NCBI GenBank assembly: GCA_947624785.1
Contig: CANQLV010000003.1
Coordinates: forward strand, 1-64,000
Length of the DNA: 64,000 bases
From: Akkermansia muciniphila
GTDB taxonomy: Bacteria; Verrucomicrobiota; Verrucomicrobiia; Verrucomicrobiales; Akkermansiaceae
Reading direction: 5' to 3'
A program made the position numbers and the translations under genes. Below the pieces are notes generated by a model. That model did no database searches. It had not been told where the DNA came from and worked only from the letters and a program-made list of their open reading frames with translations. This document shows positions 46,857-55,810 of this stretch, in pieces (within the stretch, counting starts at the first letter, position 1; every line of letters starts with the position of its first letter).

Positions 46857-48716
46857 TTAAAAAGCGGCTTCAATCTTCGTAATGGTGAACACTTTCTTCT
46901 TGTCGCCGTCCATCGGCACGATCTTCACCTGGTCTCCCACGCTCTTGCCCGTCAGCTCCTTGCCCACCTGGGAAAGATAGGAGACAATATGCTTTTCCGG
47001 ATTCGTATCCCACGCTCCCAGAATGGTGTACACCACGGCGTCCCCTCCGGCCAGAGGCTGGAGGGTCACCTTCATCCCCATGGCGGCCTTGGAGGTGTCC
47101 GTCACGGCAAAATCCGTGCCGCGGGCCAGCGCCAGCGCATGCTCCAGTTCTGAACGGCGGCGGTTGAGCACTTTCTCTACTTCCTTGGCGTCCTGGTAGC
47201 CGCCGTTTTCACGGAGGTCCCCCTCCGCACGGGAAATCTTCTTGTTGTGCAGGTTTTCCGGAATTTTCACGTTCACCAGTTCCTCCAGTTCCTTCTTGCG
47301 CGCTTCCAGGCTGTCCCAGGAAACGAAGATCGGTTCCGGCTTGTCGGAGGTATCCACCATGGCGTCCAGCACGATGGAGTGCAGATTCGGGAACACGCTG
47401 ATCACGCGGGCCATCAGCGCTCCGCGGTCCTGTTCGGAGAAGGCGGAGGTGTTGTACAGCATTTTGGCGAACTGGCGCACTTCCGCCACGTCCTGCCCCT
47501 TGATCATTTCCTGGATGATGTTTTTATCCTCCATGAACAGGTTTTTCAGGCGCAGCATGCGGTTGGGGCCGCCATCCATGTGGTCCTGTTCAATCAGGGA
47601 AAGCATCGCAATGCCGACGGGAAGACCGAAGAGGGGCTTGGAGGCGTCATGCCGCTGGCGGCATATCCAGATGAGGGATTCGGCCGGAAGAGTCTGGCGC
47701 AGCAGTTCATGCTTCAAATGCCTGACCAGGGCCTTGTCCTGCCCTTCCTCTATCAGGAACTTGGCAATCTCTCCCACGGCGCGGGCGCCGCTCGCGTCAA
47801 ACAGCTCCAGCGCCTTCTGCGTCCACCCTTCGCCAAAGACGGCGGGCAGCGTGGCGTACACGCGCTTCTGGCGCACGGCGGGCATGGAATTGAGCACTTC
47901 CGCGAAGCGTTCCACATCGCCGATATTGGCTTCCACGATGGAACGGAGAGGGTAGGCAGCCTGGGCCGCTTCCGTGTTCTTCACGGCGGCAATCAGGTCG
48001 TCCCGGAGCACGGCCAGCTCCAGCACCTGCTGGAGAGCCAGGCTGCCGCCGTTGCGCACGTCGGCGTCCACCGCCTGAACCAGGGCGTTGACGGCGTCCG
48101 GCTCCGCCATGACCGTTTCCATCTTGATGCCGTCCAGCACGCGCACCTTGGCTTTCAGGTCCGCGGCCTTGTTGTAATCCTCCAGGGCGGCCTGGGCGCG
48201 GGAAAGAATATTCGTTCGGAGCGTGATGCGCTCGCCCTTGCGGGTAGGCATCATGAACTGTACGTTGGAACGGAGCATGGCGCGCACCCTGTCCCACCAG
48301 TTCTTCCATTTGTCCGCCGCGATCACGGTGCCTTTCAGCGCGGCTTCCAGCTTTTCCGGGGTAAGGGAATTGCCGTAGCCCTGCAAGGTGACGCGCACCA
48401 GTTCCACCGGATCATCCACGGACAGGTTGATCAGGGATTCGGTATCTTCATAACGCCGGGCCAGGAAATGGTCATCATGGAGGAACTCCAAAATTTTCGG
48501 AGCAAATTCCAAGGCAACTTCGTGTTCCGGATTTTCCTCAAAATCAATAACCAGCTTTTTGGCGGCCAGGTTCCAGGAAATGACTTTGCCGGCGCCCCAG
48601 GTGGTATGGAAGCAGTAACGGCCAGGTGCGATGCGATCAAGTTTTTCAGCGAGAGAGGGGGTGATTTTCCCCAGAGACAATAATTTCTCCAAGTCGGCGT
48701 GCATACTAAAGCACAT
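46857..48716 (-). CDS. Long protein with C-terminal GreA/GreB-type domain
   Basis: 619 residues, about four times a normal Gre factor. The start of the protein (ITPSLAEKLDRIAPGRYCFHTTWGAGKVISW) and some 450 helical residues form an unrecognised region. From about 480 it resembles Gre: coiled-coil ADLRENGGYQDAKEVEKVLNRRRSELEHAL (about 497-527), then AMGMKVTLQPLAGGD, PEKHIVSYLSQVGKELTGKSVGD as the C-terminal RNA-polymerase-binding fold. Gre factors rescue backtracked RNA polymerase by transcript cleavage. The acidic tip residues expected between the coiled-coil arms (here ADLRENGGY; normal GDLSENAEY) are partly changed. The ATG at 48716 follows a G-rich stretch; another at 48704. Confidence 0.8.
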   Translation of the reverse strand: MCFSMHADLEKLLSLGKITPSLAEKLDRIAPGRYCFHTTWGAGKVISWNLAAKKLVIDFEENPEHEVALEFAPKILEFLHDDHFLARRYEDTESLINLSVDDPVELVRVTLQGYGNSLTPEKLEAALKGTVIAADKWKNWWDRVRAMLRSNVQFMMPTRKGERITLRTNILSRAQAALEDYNKAADLKAKVRVLDGIKMETVMAEPDAVNALVQAVDADVRNGGSLALQQVLELAVLRDDLIAAVKNTEAAQAAYPLRSIVEANIGDVERFAEVLNSMPAVRQKRVYATLPAVFGEGWTQKALELFDASGARAVGEIAKFLIEEGQDKALVRHLKHELLRQTLPAESLIWICRQRHDASKPLFGLPVGIAMLSLIEQDHMDGGPNRMLRLKNLFMEDKNIIQEMIKGQDVAEVRQFAKMLYNTSAFSEQDRGALMARVISVFPNLHSIVLDAMVDTSDKPEPIFVSWDSLEARKKELEELVNVKIPENLHNKKISRAEGDLRENGGYQDAKEVEKVLNRRRSELEHALALARGTDFAVTDTSKAAMGMKVTLQPLAGGDAVVYTILGAWDTNPEKHIVSYLSQVGKELTGKSVGDQVKIVPMDGDKKKVFTITKIEAAF

Positions 48717-48802
48717 GATACGCCCCCCCTTACCGGTATCAAGACTAAATTCCCGCTTCAGTTCCGGCGCCTCCCGTCCAGCTTTTCAGGGCATCACCGG
48801 AT

Positions 48803-50521
48803 TCACCATAAATAATAGCGTCCGAAGTTCCCGAATTCTCCATCACCCTCCCGGTTTCCGGGCTGCGGCTCCTTCCCCTGGAGCGCCTCATATTTTGTCC
48901 TGGCATAATGGCCGCTTTCCTCCACCTCATACATTTCATAGGACTCATAAATGGATTCCAGAAACTGGACCACGGCATGCGTCCCCTTCTCCCGGGAGGA
49001 AAGAATCCGCGTGGTCCCGTCATCCCCGCGCACCACAATCACGGACAATTCAGCCTCCCGGGGTTCGTAGGCCACATCCGGGACCGGAAGCTCTCCGCGG
49101 GCAATCCGGTTCAAAACCATGACGGACAAACCGGGGAGTCCGTCTTCCAGCTTCATCCAGGCCCGCTTGACCCTGGGGCCATATTCTCCATTTTCCTCCG
49201 GTTCCCCTTCATAGGGGCAGAGACGCCGTTCCGGGACTCCGCGGAAAAAATAATCCCGGTACATCAGCTCAGGATTAGTGTTCCGGGCGAACGCCCTGCC
49301 CATTTCCGCTCCATCAATGTAAATTCCGGTCACTCCACGCTCACCAAACCAGAGTGCGGCTGGTTTCCCTTCCGTTCCTTTCGGAAAAAGGTCCCTCCAC
49401 AGGGGATTCTCTTCCAGCGGCTTGAAAAAACGTTCCTTATAGCCCCTGACGAACGCTTTTTTATCCGGCTCAGGTTTTGAGGGAGCCTCCCTCTCTTCCT
49501 CCTCCGCCGGAAAAGCGGCGCCAGACGGGGAAGCACTCTCCCCTTTCCCTTCCTTGCTTCCCGCCTTTTCCTCCCCGCACCACACATGGCGTTCCATCGC
49601 AGCCCGCACCCATTTGTCGGAAACCATGGGGGGAACCTTGTCTCCCAATTCGCGGGCATGCCGGCGCACCCTGGCGCACTGTTCCAGAAGCCAGCGTTCA
49701 GCTTCCGGATTTAAATCATCCATCATCATCATGTCCATCAATCCATGGGCCAGGTCCATCATGGAACACCTCATCTTGCTGCCTCCTAAACATAAATCCT
49801 CGCTGGCGGGACCCGACCCGCCGCGGAAATAACAGTAATTTCCATCCATCCCCTGTATATATTCACGGTACAGCCTCATGAAAAACGTCTTCTTTGCCAC
49901 GGCCTCATCCAAGGTTTGGCGGAGCGCGTCCGCAAGCCCGGCCCCCAGTACCGTATGCCCTCTTCTCACATGATCCCGGGAATACAGGCAGGGATTCACG
50001 ACGGATTCCAGCCGGGCCGCCGCCATCATCACACCATCCAGGGAGCTGGGAACATACCATTTATCTTCTCCCTTCCCCAGAACATGGAAAGGGTTTTCCT
50101 CCAGAATCCAGTCCCAGCCGTCCAGCAGGCAGCGCACCACGGGAGCCCACAGGCAAACCAGCACGGAGGCACCTCCCGCCACGCTCCTCGTCTGAATATT
50201 GACGATCGGCTTCTGGCTCAACATCTGCCTGCTCTGGGCACCTACGGACTGTGCCCAATACAGCGTATTTCCATCCAGATAAAAACCGAATTCCTGGTCA
50301 AAGGAACCCAGATAAATACACGCATACCTGAAAGGGGGATTCTCGGGAAACAGGGTGGGCCAGTAAGCGGCGGCGGCGTTCCCCCAATAGGCGTCTTTCC
50401 ATTCCCATGCAAAATACTGTTCGGGAACGGAAGGATAGTTGATCTCCTCTTCTCCGGCCCGCACCGGAGTGAAAACGGCCATCAGGGCAAACACCCATCC
50501 ATAAAACCAAAACCGAAACAT
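48803..50521 (-). CDS. Secreted protein of unknown function
   Basis: 572 residues with an N-terminal signal (MFRFWFYGWVFALMAVFTPVRAG). The mature part is rich in Trp, Tyr and Met, with a Glu/Lys/Ser/Pro-rich linker at about 320-350 dividing two halves. No motif matches a known enzyme. The second half starts near KAFVRGYKERFFKPLEENPLWRDLFP. It appears monocistronic, 86 bp upstream of the Gre-fusion gene on the same strand. Unknown; probably periplasmic or lipid-facing. Confidence 0.65.
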   Translation of the reverse strand: MFRFWFYGWVFALMAVFTPVRAGEEEINYPSVPEQYFAWEWKDAYWGNAAAAYWPTLFPENPPFRYACIYLGSFDQEFGFYLDGNTLYWAQSVGAQSRQMLSQKPIVNIQTRSVAGGASVLVCLWAPVVRCLLDGWDWILEENPFHVLGKGEDKWYVPSSLDGVMMAAARLESVVNPCLYSRDHVRRGHTVLGAGLADALRQTLDEAVAKKTFFMRLYREYIQGMDGNYCYFRGGSGPASEDLCLGGSKMRCSMMDLAHGLMDMMMMDDLNPEAERWLLEQCARVRRHARELGDKVPPMVSDKWVRAAMERHVWCGEEKAGSKEGKGESASPSGAAFPAEEEEREAPSKPEPDKKAFVRGYKERFFKPLEENPLWRDLFPKGTEGKPAALWFGERGVTGIYIDGAEMGRAFARNTNPELMYRDYFFRGVPERRLCPYEGEPEENGEYGPRVKRAWMKLEDGLPGLSVMVLNRIARGELPVPDVAYEPREAELSVIVVRGDDGTTRILSSREKGTHAVVQFLESIYESYEMYEVEESGHYARTKYEALQGKEPQPGNREGDGEFGNFGRYYLW

Positions 50522-50964
50522 CAGCTATTTTCCTAACAAGATGAAAAAGACAGGTCAACATTATAAAAGAAATTGAAAACCAACAGGAAGCATCCCCCCG
50601 TGCTCAGTTATGCAAGCCCCCCCGGACAAGAATCTGTCAATTACGGCCGGAAACAGGTTGCGGCCGCATCCCTGTAAAAAGCAACCGCAAAAAAAGTTCC
50701 GGCCCAAGGTTGGGATTTTTTTTATTTTTCACCATATCAAAAAAAACGGCGCAGACTCGCTCTCTCCTCAAGCTTTTGCCCGCAAGTTTTTTATAAACAG
50801 AATCCATTTCCTTTTCCAGGTTTCTGCCAAGGCTTGCCTCTGGCCTGGAGGAACGGCGAACGTCTTTTAGAGCACCAGCCGGATTATTCCACAGGGCCAT
50901 ATCTTTTTGTCAGGAAATGTACTTACTCCACGTACTAATTAATTATAATTGATCAATTGACGTC
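50522..50964. other. Intergenic region, no gene seen
   Basis: AT-rich spacer between the divergent hypothetical gene and the second sulfatase. A consensus TATAAT at 50944-50949 lies 15 bp before the sulfatase ATG, but no good -35 is present at 17 bp. Short open frames here have no protein-like composition. A small hairpin GGTTGC...GCAACC occurs at about 50654-50686; nothing supports an RNA gene. Confidence 0.5.
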
Positions 50965-53286
50965 ATGACTTTCTCCCGTTTTTTTCTTCCCGCGCTGCTT
51001 CTGCTGGCGCCCTGTCTTTCCTTTTCCCAGGCGAACACGTCCGCAAGGCTGAAAGGGATGGCCGGGTCCAAACCCAACATCATCCTCATTCTTGTGGATG
51101 ACATGGGATGGGGGGAGCTGAACGCCTTCTGGGAACAGCCGGAACTTAACGGGAGGACTGTTCCCCGCGAGCACAGCTTTAAAACCCCCACCCTGAACAA
51201 AATGGCCGCGGAAGGGATGCAGCTGCGCCGCCATTATACCACGTCTCCGGTCTGCGCTCCCGCCCGCGCCGGCCTGATGCTGGGGGTGCACATGGGGCAT
51301 TCCCGGGTTTTGCGCAATACGTGCTTTGATGACCCGATTGAAAATACCCATACGCTGGCCACCGTGCTGAAAGGCGCCGGCTATGAAACAGCCGCCGTCG
51401 GCAAATGGGGCATCGGCGGAGGCGGAGAGTCCGGCGGAGGAAAACCGGGATTCCATTATAAAATGAGCGCTTCTCCGGACCAGCGGGGGTTCGATTACTT
51501 TTACGGCATCATTGACCACCTGTCCGGCCATTTCCATTACCTGGGGGAAGAGATGAGCATAGCCAAGGATCCGGACCTCGGAAAGGTATGGAAATATAAC
51601 CATCTGGACACCAATCCGGTATTGCAAAATGTAAGACCCACTGTTCCGGACACCGCCTATGATACGGACATGTTCGCCGCTCATGCGAAAAAATGGATCA
51701 TGGATCATCATGCCAGAACTCCTTCCCAGCCCTTCTTCCTGTATCTGGCGTTTCCCGCGCCCCATGCCAACAGCCTTGTGCCGGCCTGCGCCTATCCGCC
51801 CGGACTTGGCGTGAACGGAGGGCTTCAATGGGTGGAAAAGGATGGACTGGCCACCAGCAACACGGGCACGAAGGCCCTGGCGGAAGCCGCAGGAGTGAAG
51901 GGGAAGTATGCCAAGGACACCTACATTCATCCTGATAATTCCGCCGCTTATATCAACCAGGATGTGGAACGGCGCCATGCCACCATGATACGCCGCGTGG
52001 ATGACGCCATCGCTGACATGATCCAGACGCTCAAGGATCTGGGCATTGACGACAATACGATGATTGTCTTCACCTCCGACAACGGCCCCCACCATGAGGG
52101 AGGCGCGGATTCAAAACACTGGCATGGAGTCAAGAATCCCGCCTATTTCCGGGCTTACGGAATGATGGACGGCATTAAGAAAGACACCTGGGAAGGCGGC
52201 ATGAGGGAACCTGCCCTGGTTCGCTGGCCCAAGTGGGTCAGGAAAGGCATTTCCCTGAATGCCTCCCAGTTCCAGGACTGGATGGCCACCTTTGCGGAAG
52301 CGGCCGGAGTGCCCGTTCCCGCCCGCTGTGACGGAGTCTCCCTGCTGCCGACGCTGGCCGGAGCTCCCAAGCTCCAGAAGGAGAGCAGGATTTACGTGGA
52401 ATACTTCGGAGACCTGGTTACGAAGGGGTTTGACCACTTCCTGCCCGCCCACCGGAATGCGAAGGGGGACACGGACATGCAGCAGGTTGTTTATGTGGAC
52501 GGCCTGAAGGGGGTGCGACGCCAGGGGGGAGGAAACAATAACAACAGAAAGCTCAACCCGGAAACGGATTTCATGATTTTTGACACGCAAAAGGACCCCC
52601 AGGAGGCAAACGACCTGGCTTCCTCCAAACCGGACCTTCAGGAAAAAATGAAGGCCCGGGTGCTCAGGATGAGGCGTTCCTCGGCACCCCAGTCCATCCA
52701 GGGGCTGGATGCCGCCTATGTTCCCGCCCTTTCACCCCGCCCTTCCGGCCTGAAGCCGGGTCTGCTCTGGCGCGCGTGGAACCGCAGCTTTGACTGGGTT
52801 CCGGATTTCTCCCAGATGGGTTCTCCGGGAGCCATGGGACGCACGGCAGGAGTAAACGTGCAGGTCAAGCCTTCCCTGGCTCAGAAAGGCGTGGAACTGA
52901 CCGGCTACCTGATGGTGCCGAAGGACGGGGAATATGCGTTCTACCTGAAAACGGACGCGCAGGAAGGCTCCAAGGCCTTCGTTCACCTGCACGAGATGCA
53001 GCTGATTGACGCGGACTTCAATTACACCCCCGGAGAAGAGGCCGACTCCCGCGCCGTACAGGGCGTGGCGGAAGACGTGCTGGAAAAAGCCGGATCCGCG
53101 GCACTGGCCGCCCAGACGGTAAAACTGAAAACCGGCCTCCACCCCATCCGGATCGGGTACGTAGGGAAAACAACCTCTTCCAGCCTTTCCCTGCAATGGG
53201 AAAGCGCCGATGCCAGCTTGAAGAAGCAGGACATTCCCGCCAAAGCCTTTTCCTGCCGTTACGTGAAGCCGGAAACTCGGAATTGA
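50965..53286 (+). CDS. Secreted sulfatase with C-terminal PA14-like domain
   Basis: 773 residues, signal peptide about 1-22 (MTFSRFFLPALLLLAPCLSF). The sulfatase domain starts at KPNIILILVDDMGWGE, with the formylglycine motif CAPAR at Cys97, GYETAAVGKWGIG and TSDNGPHHEGG for metal and sulfate binding. The C-terminal 170 residues (QVKPSLAQKGVELTGYLMVP..., DGEYAFYLKTD) resemble a PA14 or similar beta-sandwich carbohydrate-binding module. The CxAxR form differs from the CxPxR of the sulfatase at 42.7-45.6 kb, and the two differ in accessory domains, so they likely cut different sulfated sugars. Transcribed alone. Confidence 0.93.
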   Translation: MTFSRFFLPALLLLAPCLSFSQANTSARLKGMAGSKPNIILILVDDMGWGELNAFWEQPELNGRTVPREHSFKTPTLNKMAAEGMQLRRHYTTSPVCAPARAGLMLGVHMGHSRVLRNTCFDDPIENTHTLATVLKGAGYETAAVGKWGIGGGGESGGGKPGFHYKMSASPDQRGFDYFYGIIDHLSGHFHYLGEEMSIAKDPDLGKVWKYNHLDTNPVLQNVRPTVPDTAYDTDMFAAHAKKWIMDHHARTPSQPFFLYLAFPAPHANSLVPACAYPPGLGVNGGLQWVEKDGLATSNTGTKALAEAAGVKGKYAKDTYIHPDNSAAYINQDVERRHATMIRRVDDAIADMIQTLKDLGIDDNTMIVFTSDNGPHHEGGADSKHWHGVKNPAYFRAYGMMDGIKKDTWEGGMREPALVRWPKWVRKGISLNASQFQDWMATFAEAAGVPVPARCDGVSLLPTLAGAPKLQKESRIYVEYFGDLVTKGFDHFLPAHRNAKGDTDMQQVVYVDGLKGVRRQGGGNNNNRKLNPETDFMIFDTQKDPQEANDLASSKPDLQEKMKARVLRMRRSSAPQSIQGLDAAYVPALSPRPSGLKPGLLWRAWNRSFDWVPDFSQMGSPGAMGRTAGVNVQVKPSLAQKGVELTGYLMVPKDGEYAFYLKTDAQEGSKAFVHLHEMQLIDADFNYTPGEEADSRAVQGVAEDVLEKAGSAALAAQTVKLKTGLHPIRIGYVGKTTSSSLSLQWESADASLKKQDIPAKAFSCRYVKPETRN

Positions 53287-53569
53287 CAAACCGGCAGAAC
53301 TGCGGACTCTGCCGAGGCCAATCCGCCTGCCGTCCATGCAACGCCGGAGGCCCGGACGGTCTCCTGGGGACAGGCGTGGGCGGCTTCTCCTTTGGCATGG
53401 AGCGGTGTAAAATCATCACCGGGGTAAATGGCCGCCCATGCATTCGGAATGTGAACCTCCGCTCCCCTTTCAACAACAAGAAAAAGGCTGCCTAAAGCTG
53501 CAAAATAAGCTGAAAATCAATAAAAAACATCCCCAATCGCCTTTGATTCCTATACTTCAATCCAGAATC

Positions 53570-54309
53570 ATGCAAATTAACCTGTTTCATTCCCTTGCCG
53601 CCATCGCCTTCGCCTGTGCATCAAATGTTTCCAGCGGCGCTGTGGCCATTGTAGACTATGGGACAAGCTAATACGGCACTTCTCCCGATTACAATGCCTA
53701 TACGGAAGCCGGCAGCGCCCCCGTCAGCCTGCGCGATACCGACCGGACATTGGTGACCACCGGGCTCCGCGCCAGTGACAGTTATCTCTGGTCGGAACTG
53801 TGAACGGCAATCAGAATTTTTACCGATTTCTCCAACTCCCTGGGAGTTTCTCCCGATGCTGCCTGGTGGGGAGACTCTTTTTGCAAAGTGAGCGGCACGC
53901 CCTTAACCTTCAACCCCTCCGGGTTAAAAGCAGGGGAACAGTACACCATGGGGCTGGGACTCGGAAGAAACGATGCGCGCCCGGCCACCACCGTGAGCGT
54001 TGAAACCGGAACATTTGTAAACGGGACTTATTTTTCCGCTTCCTCCGTCAACGGCTTTACCGTGGCCAAAAAGAACATCTCCAGCGCCGACGGTTCCCTA
54101 TCTCTTTCAGAGGAAAAAACAACCAATTGACGGTACTGGAATACAACGTGACCGCAGACGATAACGGCCAAATTCAACCGAAGGCCACGGGAAACCAATA
54201 TCTGGCCGTTGACTTCCTTACCATCAAGGGGGATACCGTTCCGGAACCGGCCCCCGCCGCTCTGGGACAGGAGGGGCCGGGAATCCTGATGCTGCGCCGC
54301 AGACGGTAA
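53570..54309 (+). pseudogene. PEP-CTERM protein pseudogene with two stops and a frameshift
   Basis: One frame from the ATG at 53570 starts with a signal peptide (MQINLFHSLAAIAFACASNV). It meets an in-frame TAA at 53669-53671, continues as YGTSPDYNAYTEAGSAPVS, meets TGA at 53801-53803, continues through DFSNSLGVSPDAAWWGDS and FVNGTYFSASSVNG, and stops at 54128. The rest is in another frame: a missing A in the A6 run near 54116 explains the shift. It then goes on as LTVLEYNVTADDNGQ and ends in VPEPAPAAL...ILMLRRRR. The sorting helix is also spoiled (GQEGPG replacing hydrophobic residues). So it is a decayed PEP-CTERM gene of about 246 residues; a terminator still follows. Confidence 0.85.
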
Positions 54310-54336
54310 CGCACCCGGAAATACATCTTCTTCCCC

Positions 54337-54371
54337 GGAGGCGCCGTCCCGGCACGGCGCCTCCGTTTTTT
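54337..54371 (+). terminator. Terminator after the PEP-CTERM pseudogene
   Basis: A perfect 11-bp stem GGAGGCGCCGT / ACGGCGCCTCC (54337-54364) with a 6-nt loop, followed by GTTTTTT. Confidence 0.93.
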
Positions 54372-54555
54372 ATCATCCGCCTCCCCCTGGAGCGGGACAA
54401 TATCCCCATGCAGGGACCCTCACGCCATCCTGTTCTTCATTTCCCTGCCCCGGCCGCCCTGCCGGGCGCATGCTCTCCGTCCAGTTGCGGCTTGACCGGG
54501 CAGGAAGGGTGGCGTAACATCCCCGCACGCATTCAACCCCTGCGCAACACGTATC

Positions 54556-55266
54556 ATGGAACCTATTTACGAAGGCAAGGCCAAACGGCTTTATACGACC
54601 GATAATCCCAACGTCCTCCGCATGGAATACAAGGACGACGCCACCGCCGGAAACGGCGCCAAAAAAGCCCAGTTTGAAAACAAGGGCCGGATGAACAAGG
54701 CCATCACCCTGGTCATCTACCGCATGCTGGAAAGCAAGGGCGTGAAGACCCACCTGGTCGCCGACGTGGACGACATCAACATCGACGTGAAAAAGGTTTC
54801 CATCCTTCCTCTGGAAGTGATCGTGCGCAACATCGCCGCCGGCTCCTTCAGCCGCCGCATGGGCGTCAAGGAAGGCACCCCCTTCAAGAAGCCCATCGTG
54901 GAATTTTCCTACAAGGACGACGACCTGGGCGACCCCTTCATCAATGACGACTACGCCCGTGAATTAAACGCCGCCACGGAAGAGGAATGCGCCTTCCTGA
55001 AGGACCAGGCCCGCATCGTAAACGACGTGCTGATCGACTTCTTCAAGCAGGTAGGCCTGACGCTGGTGGACTTCAAGATCGAATTCGGCCGCCTGGCGGA
55101 AGACCCCTCCAAAATTGTGCTGGCGGACGAAATTTCCCCTGACACCTGCCGCCTGTGGGACATCAAGACCGGCGAGAAGATGGACAAGGACCGCTTCCGC
55201 CAGGACCTGGGCAACGTGATGGAAGCCTATGAGGAAGTCCTCTCCCGGCTCCAGAACAAGGCCTGA
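54556..55266 (+). CDS. purC: Phosphoribosylaminoimidazole-succinocarboxamide synthase
   Basis: 236 residues, typical of bacterial PurC. MEPIYEGKAKRLY at the N-terminus, VRNIAAGSFSRRMGVKEGT in the middle and LADEISPDTCRLWD near the end are family signatures for ATP and CAIR binding. It condenses CAIR with aspartate in purine synthesis. It starts a cluster with purS, purL and purQ, though a terminator-like hairpin separates it from purS. Confidence 0.96.
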   Translation: MEPIYEGKAKRLYTTDNPNVLRMEYKDDATAGNGAKKAQFENKGRMNKAITLVIYRMLESKGVKTHLVADVDDINIDVKKVSILPLEVIVRNIAAGSFSRRMGVKEGTPFKKPIVEFSYKDDDLGDPFINDDYARELNAATEEECAFLKDQARIVNDVLIDFFKQVGLTLVDFKIEFGRLAEDPSKIVLADEISPDTCRLWDIKTGEKMDKDRFRQDLGNVMEAYEEVLSRLQNKA

Positions 55267-55285
55267 GCCCCTTTCCCCTCTCATG

Positions 55286-55317
55286 GGAGCCGGTTTTTCC
55301 CGCCGGCCCCCATTTTT
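55286..55317 (+). terminator. Possible terminator between purC and the PurS gene
   Basis: GGAGCCGG (55286-55293) pairs with CCGGCCCC (55303-55310) with one mismatch, followed by ATTTTTC. Purine genes downstream would then need their own promoter or partial read-through. Confidence 0.5.
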
Positions 55318-55342
55318 CATTTTACCACCACTCCTGAGCGAT

Positions 55343-55789
55343 ATGACCCTCCACTTTGAAGTTATCAGCCGATTCCAGACCGCGGCCAATGCCGACGCCC
55401 TGCTCTACACTCCCCTGAATGCCGGCCTCACCTTCCGCCGCAGCCGCGTTTACACCGTGGAAATCAGCGGTAATGAACAGAAAGCCCGCGAGTATCTCCT
55501 GAGTGTATTGGTGGACCCCATCGCCCAGGAATGCAGCGAGCAGGACGCGCCCATCCTGAAGGACGCCCTGTTCACCATTGACTACGGCATGAAGGCCGGC
55601 GCCCTGGACCTGGAAAAGGAAGCCATCCTGCAAAACTACCGGGGCCGCCAGAACATGGGCTTTACCCTGGACGGCCTGAAAATCACCCAGCGCGTGTACG
55701 TCTTCGGCCAGGGGGACAAGGAAGCCCTGGCGGCCCGCTTCGCCAAGGACGTCTGCAACCCCGCCATCCATAACTGGACCATCGCCTAA
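55343..55789 (+). CDS. purS: Double PurS-type protein (FGAM synthase small subunit)
   Basis: 148 residues from the ATG at 55343, nearly twice the length of a normal PurS (about 80). The second half (about 80-148) is clearly PurS: YGMKAGALDLEKEAILQNY, then DGLKITQRVYVFG and VCNPAIHNWTI. The first half (FEVISRFQTAANADALLYTP... VLVDPIAQ) looks like a diverged copy of the same fold. Two PurS units in one chain would mimic the PurS dimer that links PurL and PurQ, as the N-terminal domain does in large single-chain PurL. It lies 21 bp before purL. Confidence 0.75.
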   Translation: MTLHFEVISRFQTAANADALLYTPLNAGLTFRRSRVYTVEISGNEQKAREYLLSVLVDPIAQECSEQDAPILKDALFTIDYGMKAGALDLEKEAILQNYRGRQNMGFTLDGLKITQRVYVFGQGDKEALAARFAKDVCNPAIHNWTIA

Positions 55790-55810
55790 CCCTTCTCCTT
55801 CCCCATCCAC

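Noticed and set aside
50610..50870. 86-codon open frame in the spacer before the second sulfatase
   Set aside because: Basic, Phe/Lys-rich composition dictated by local AT/CCC tracts, no start context, no conserved feature.
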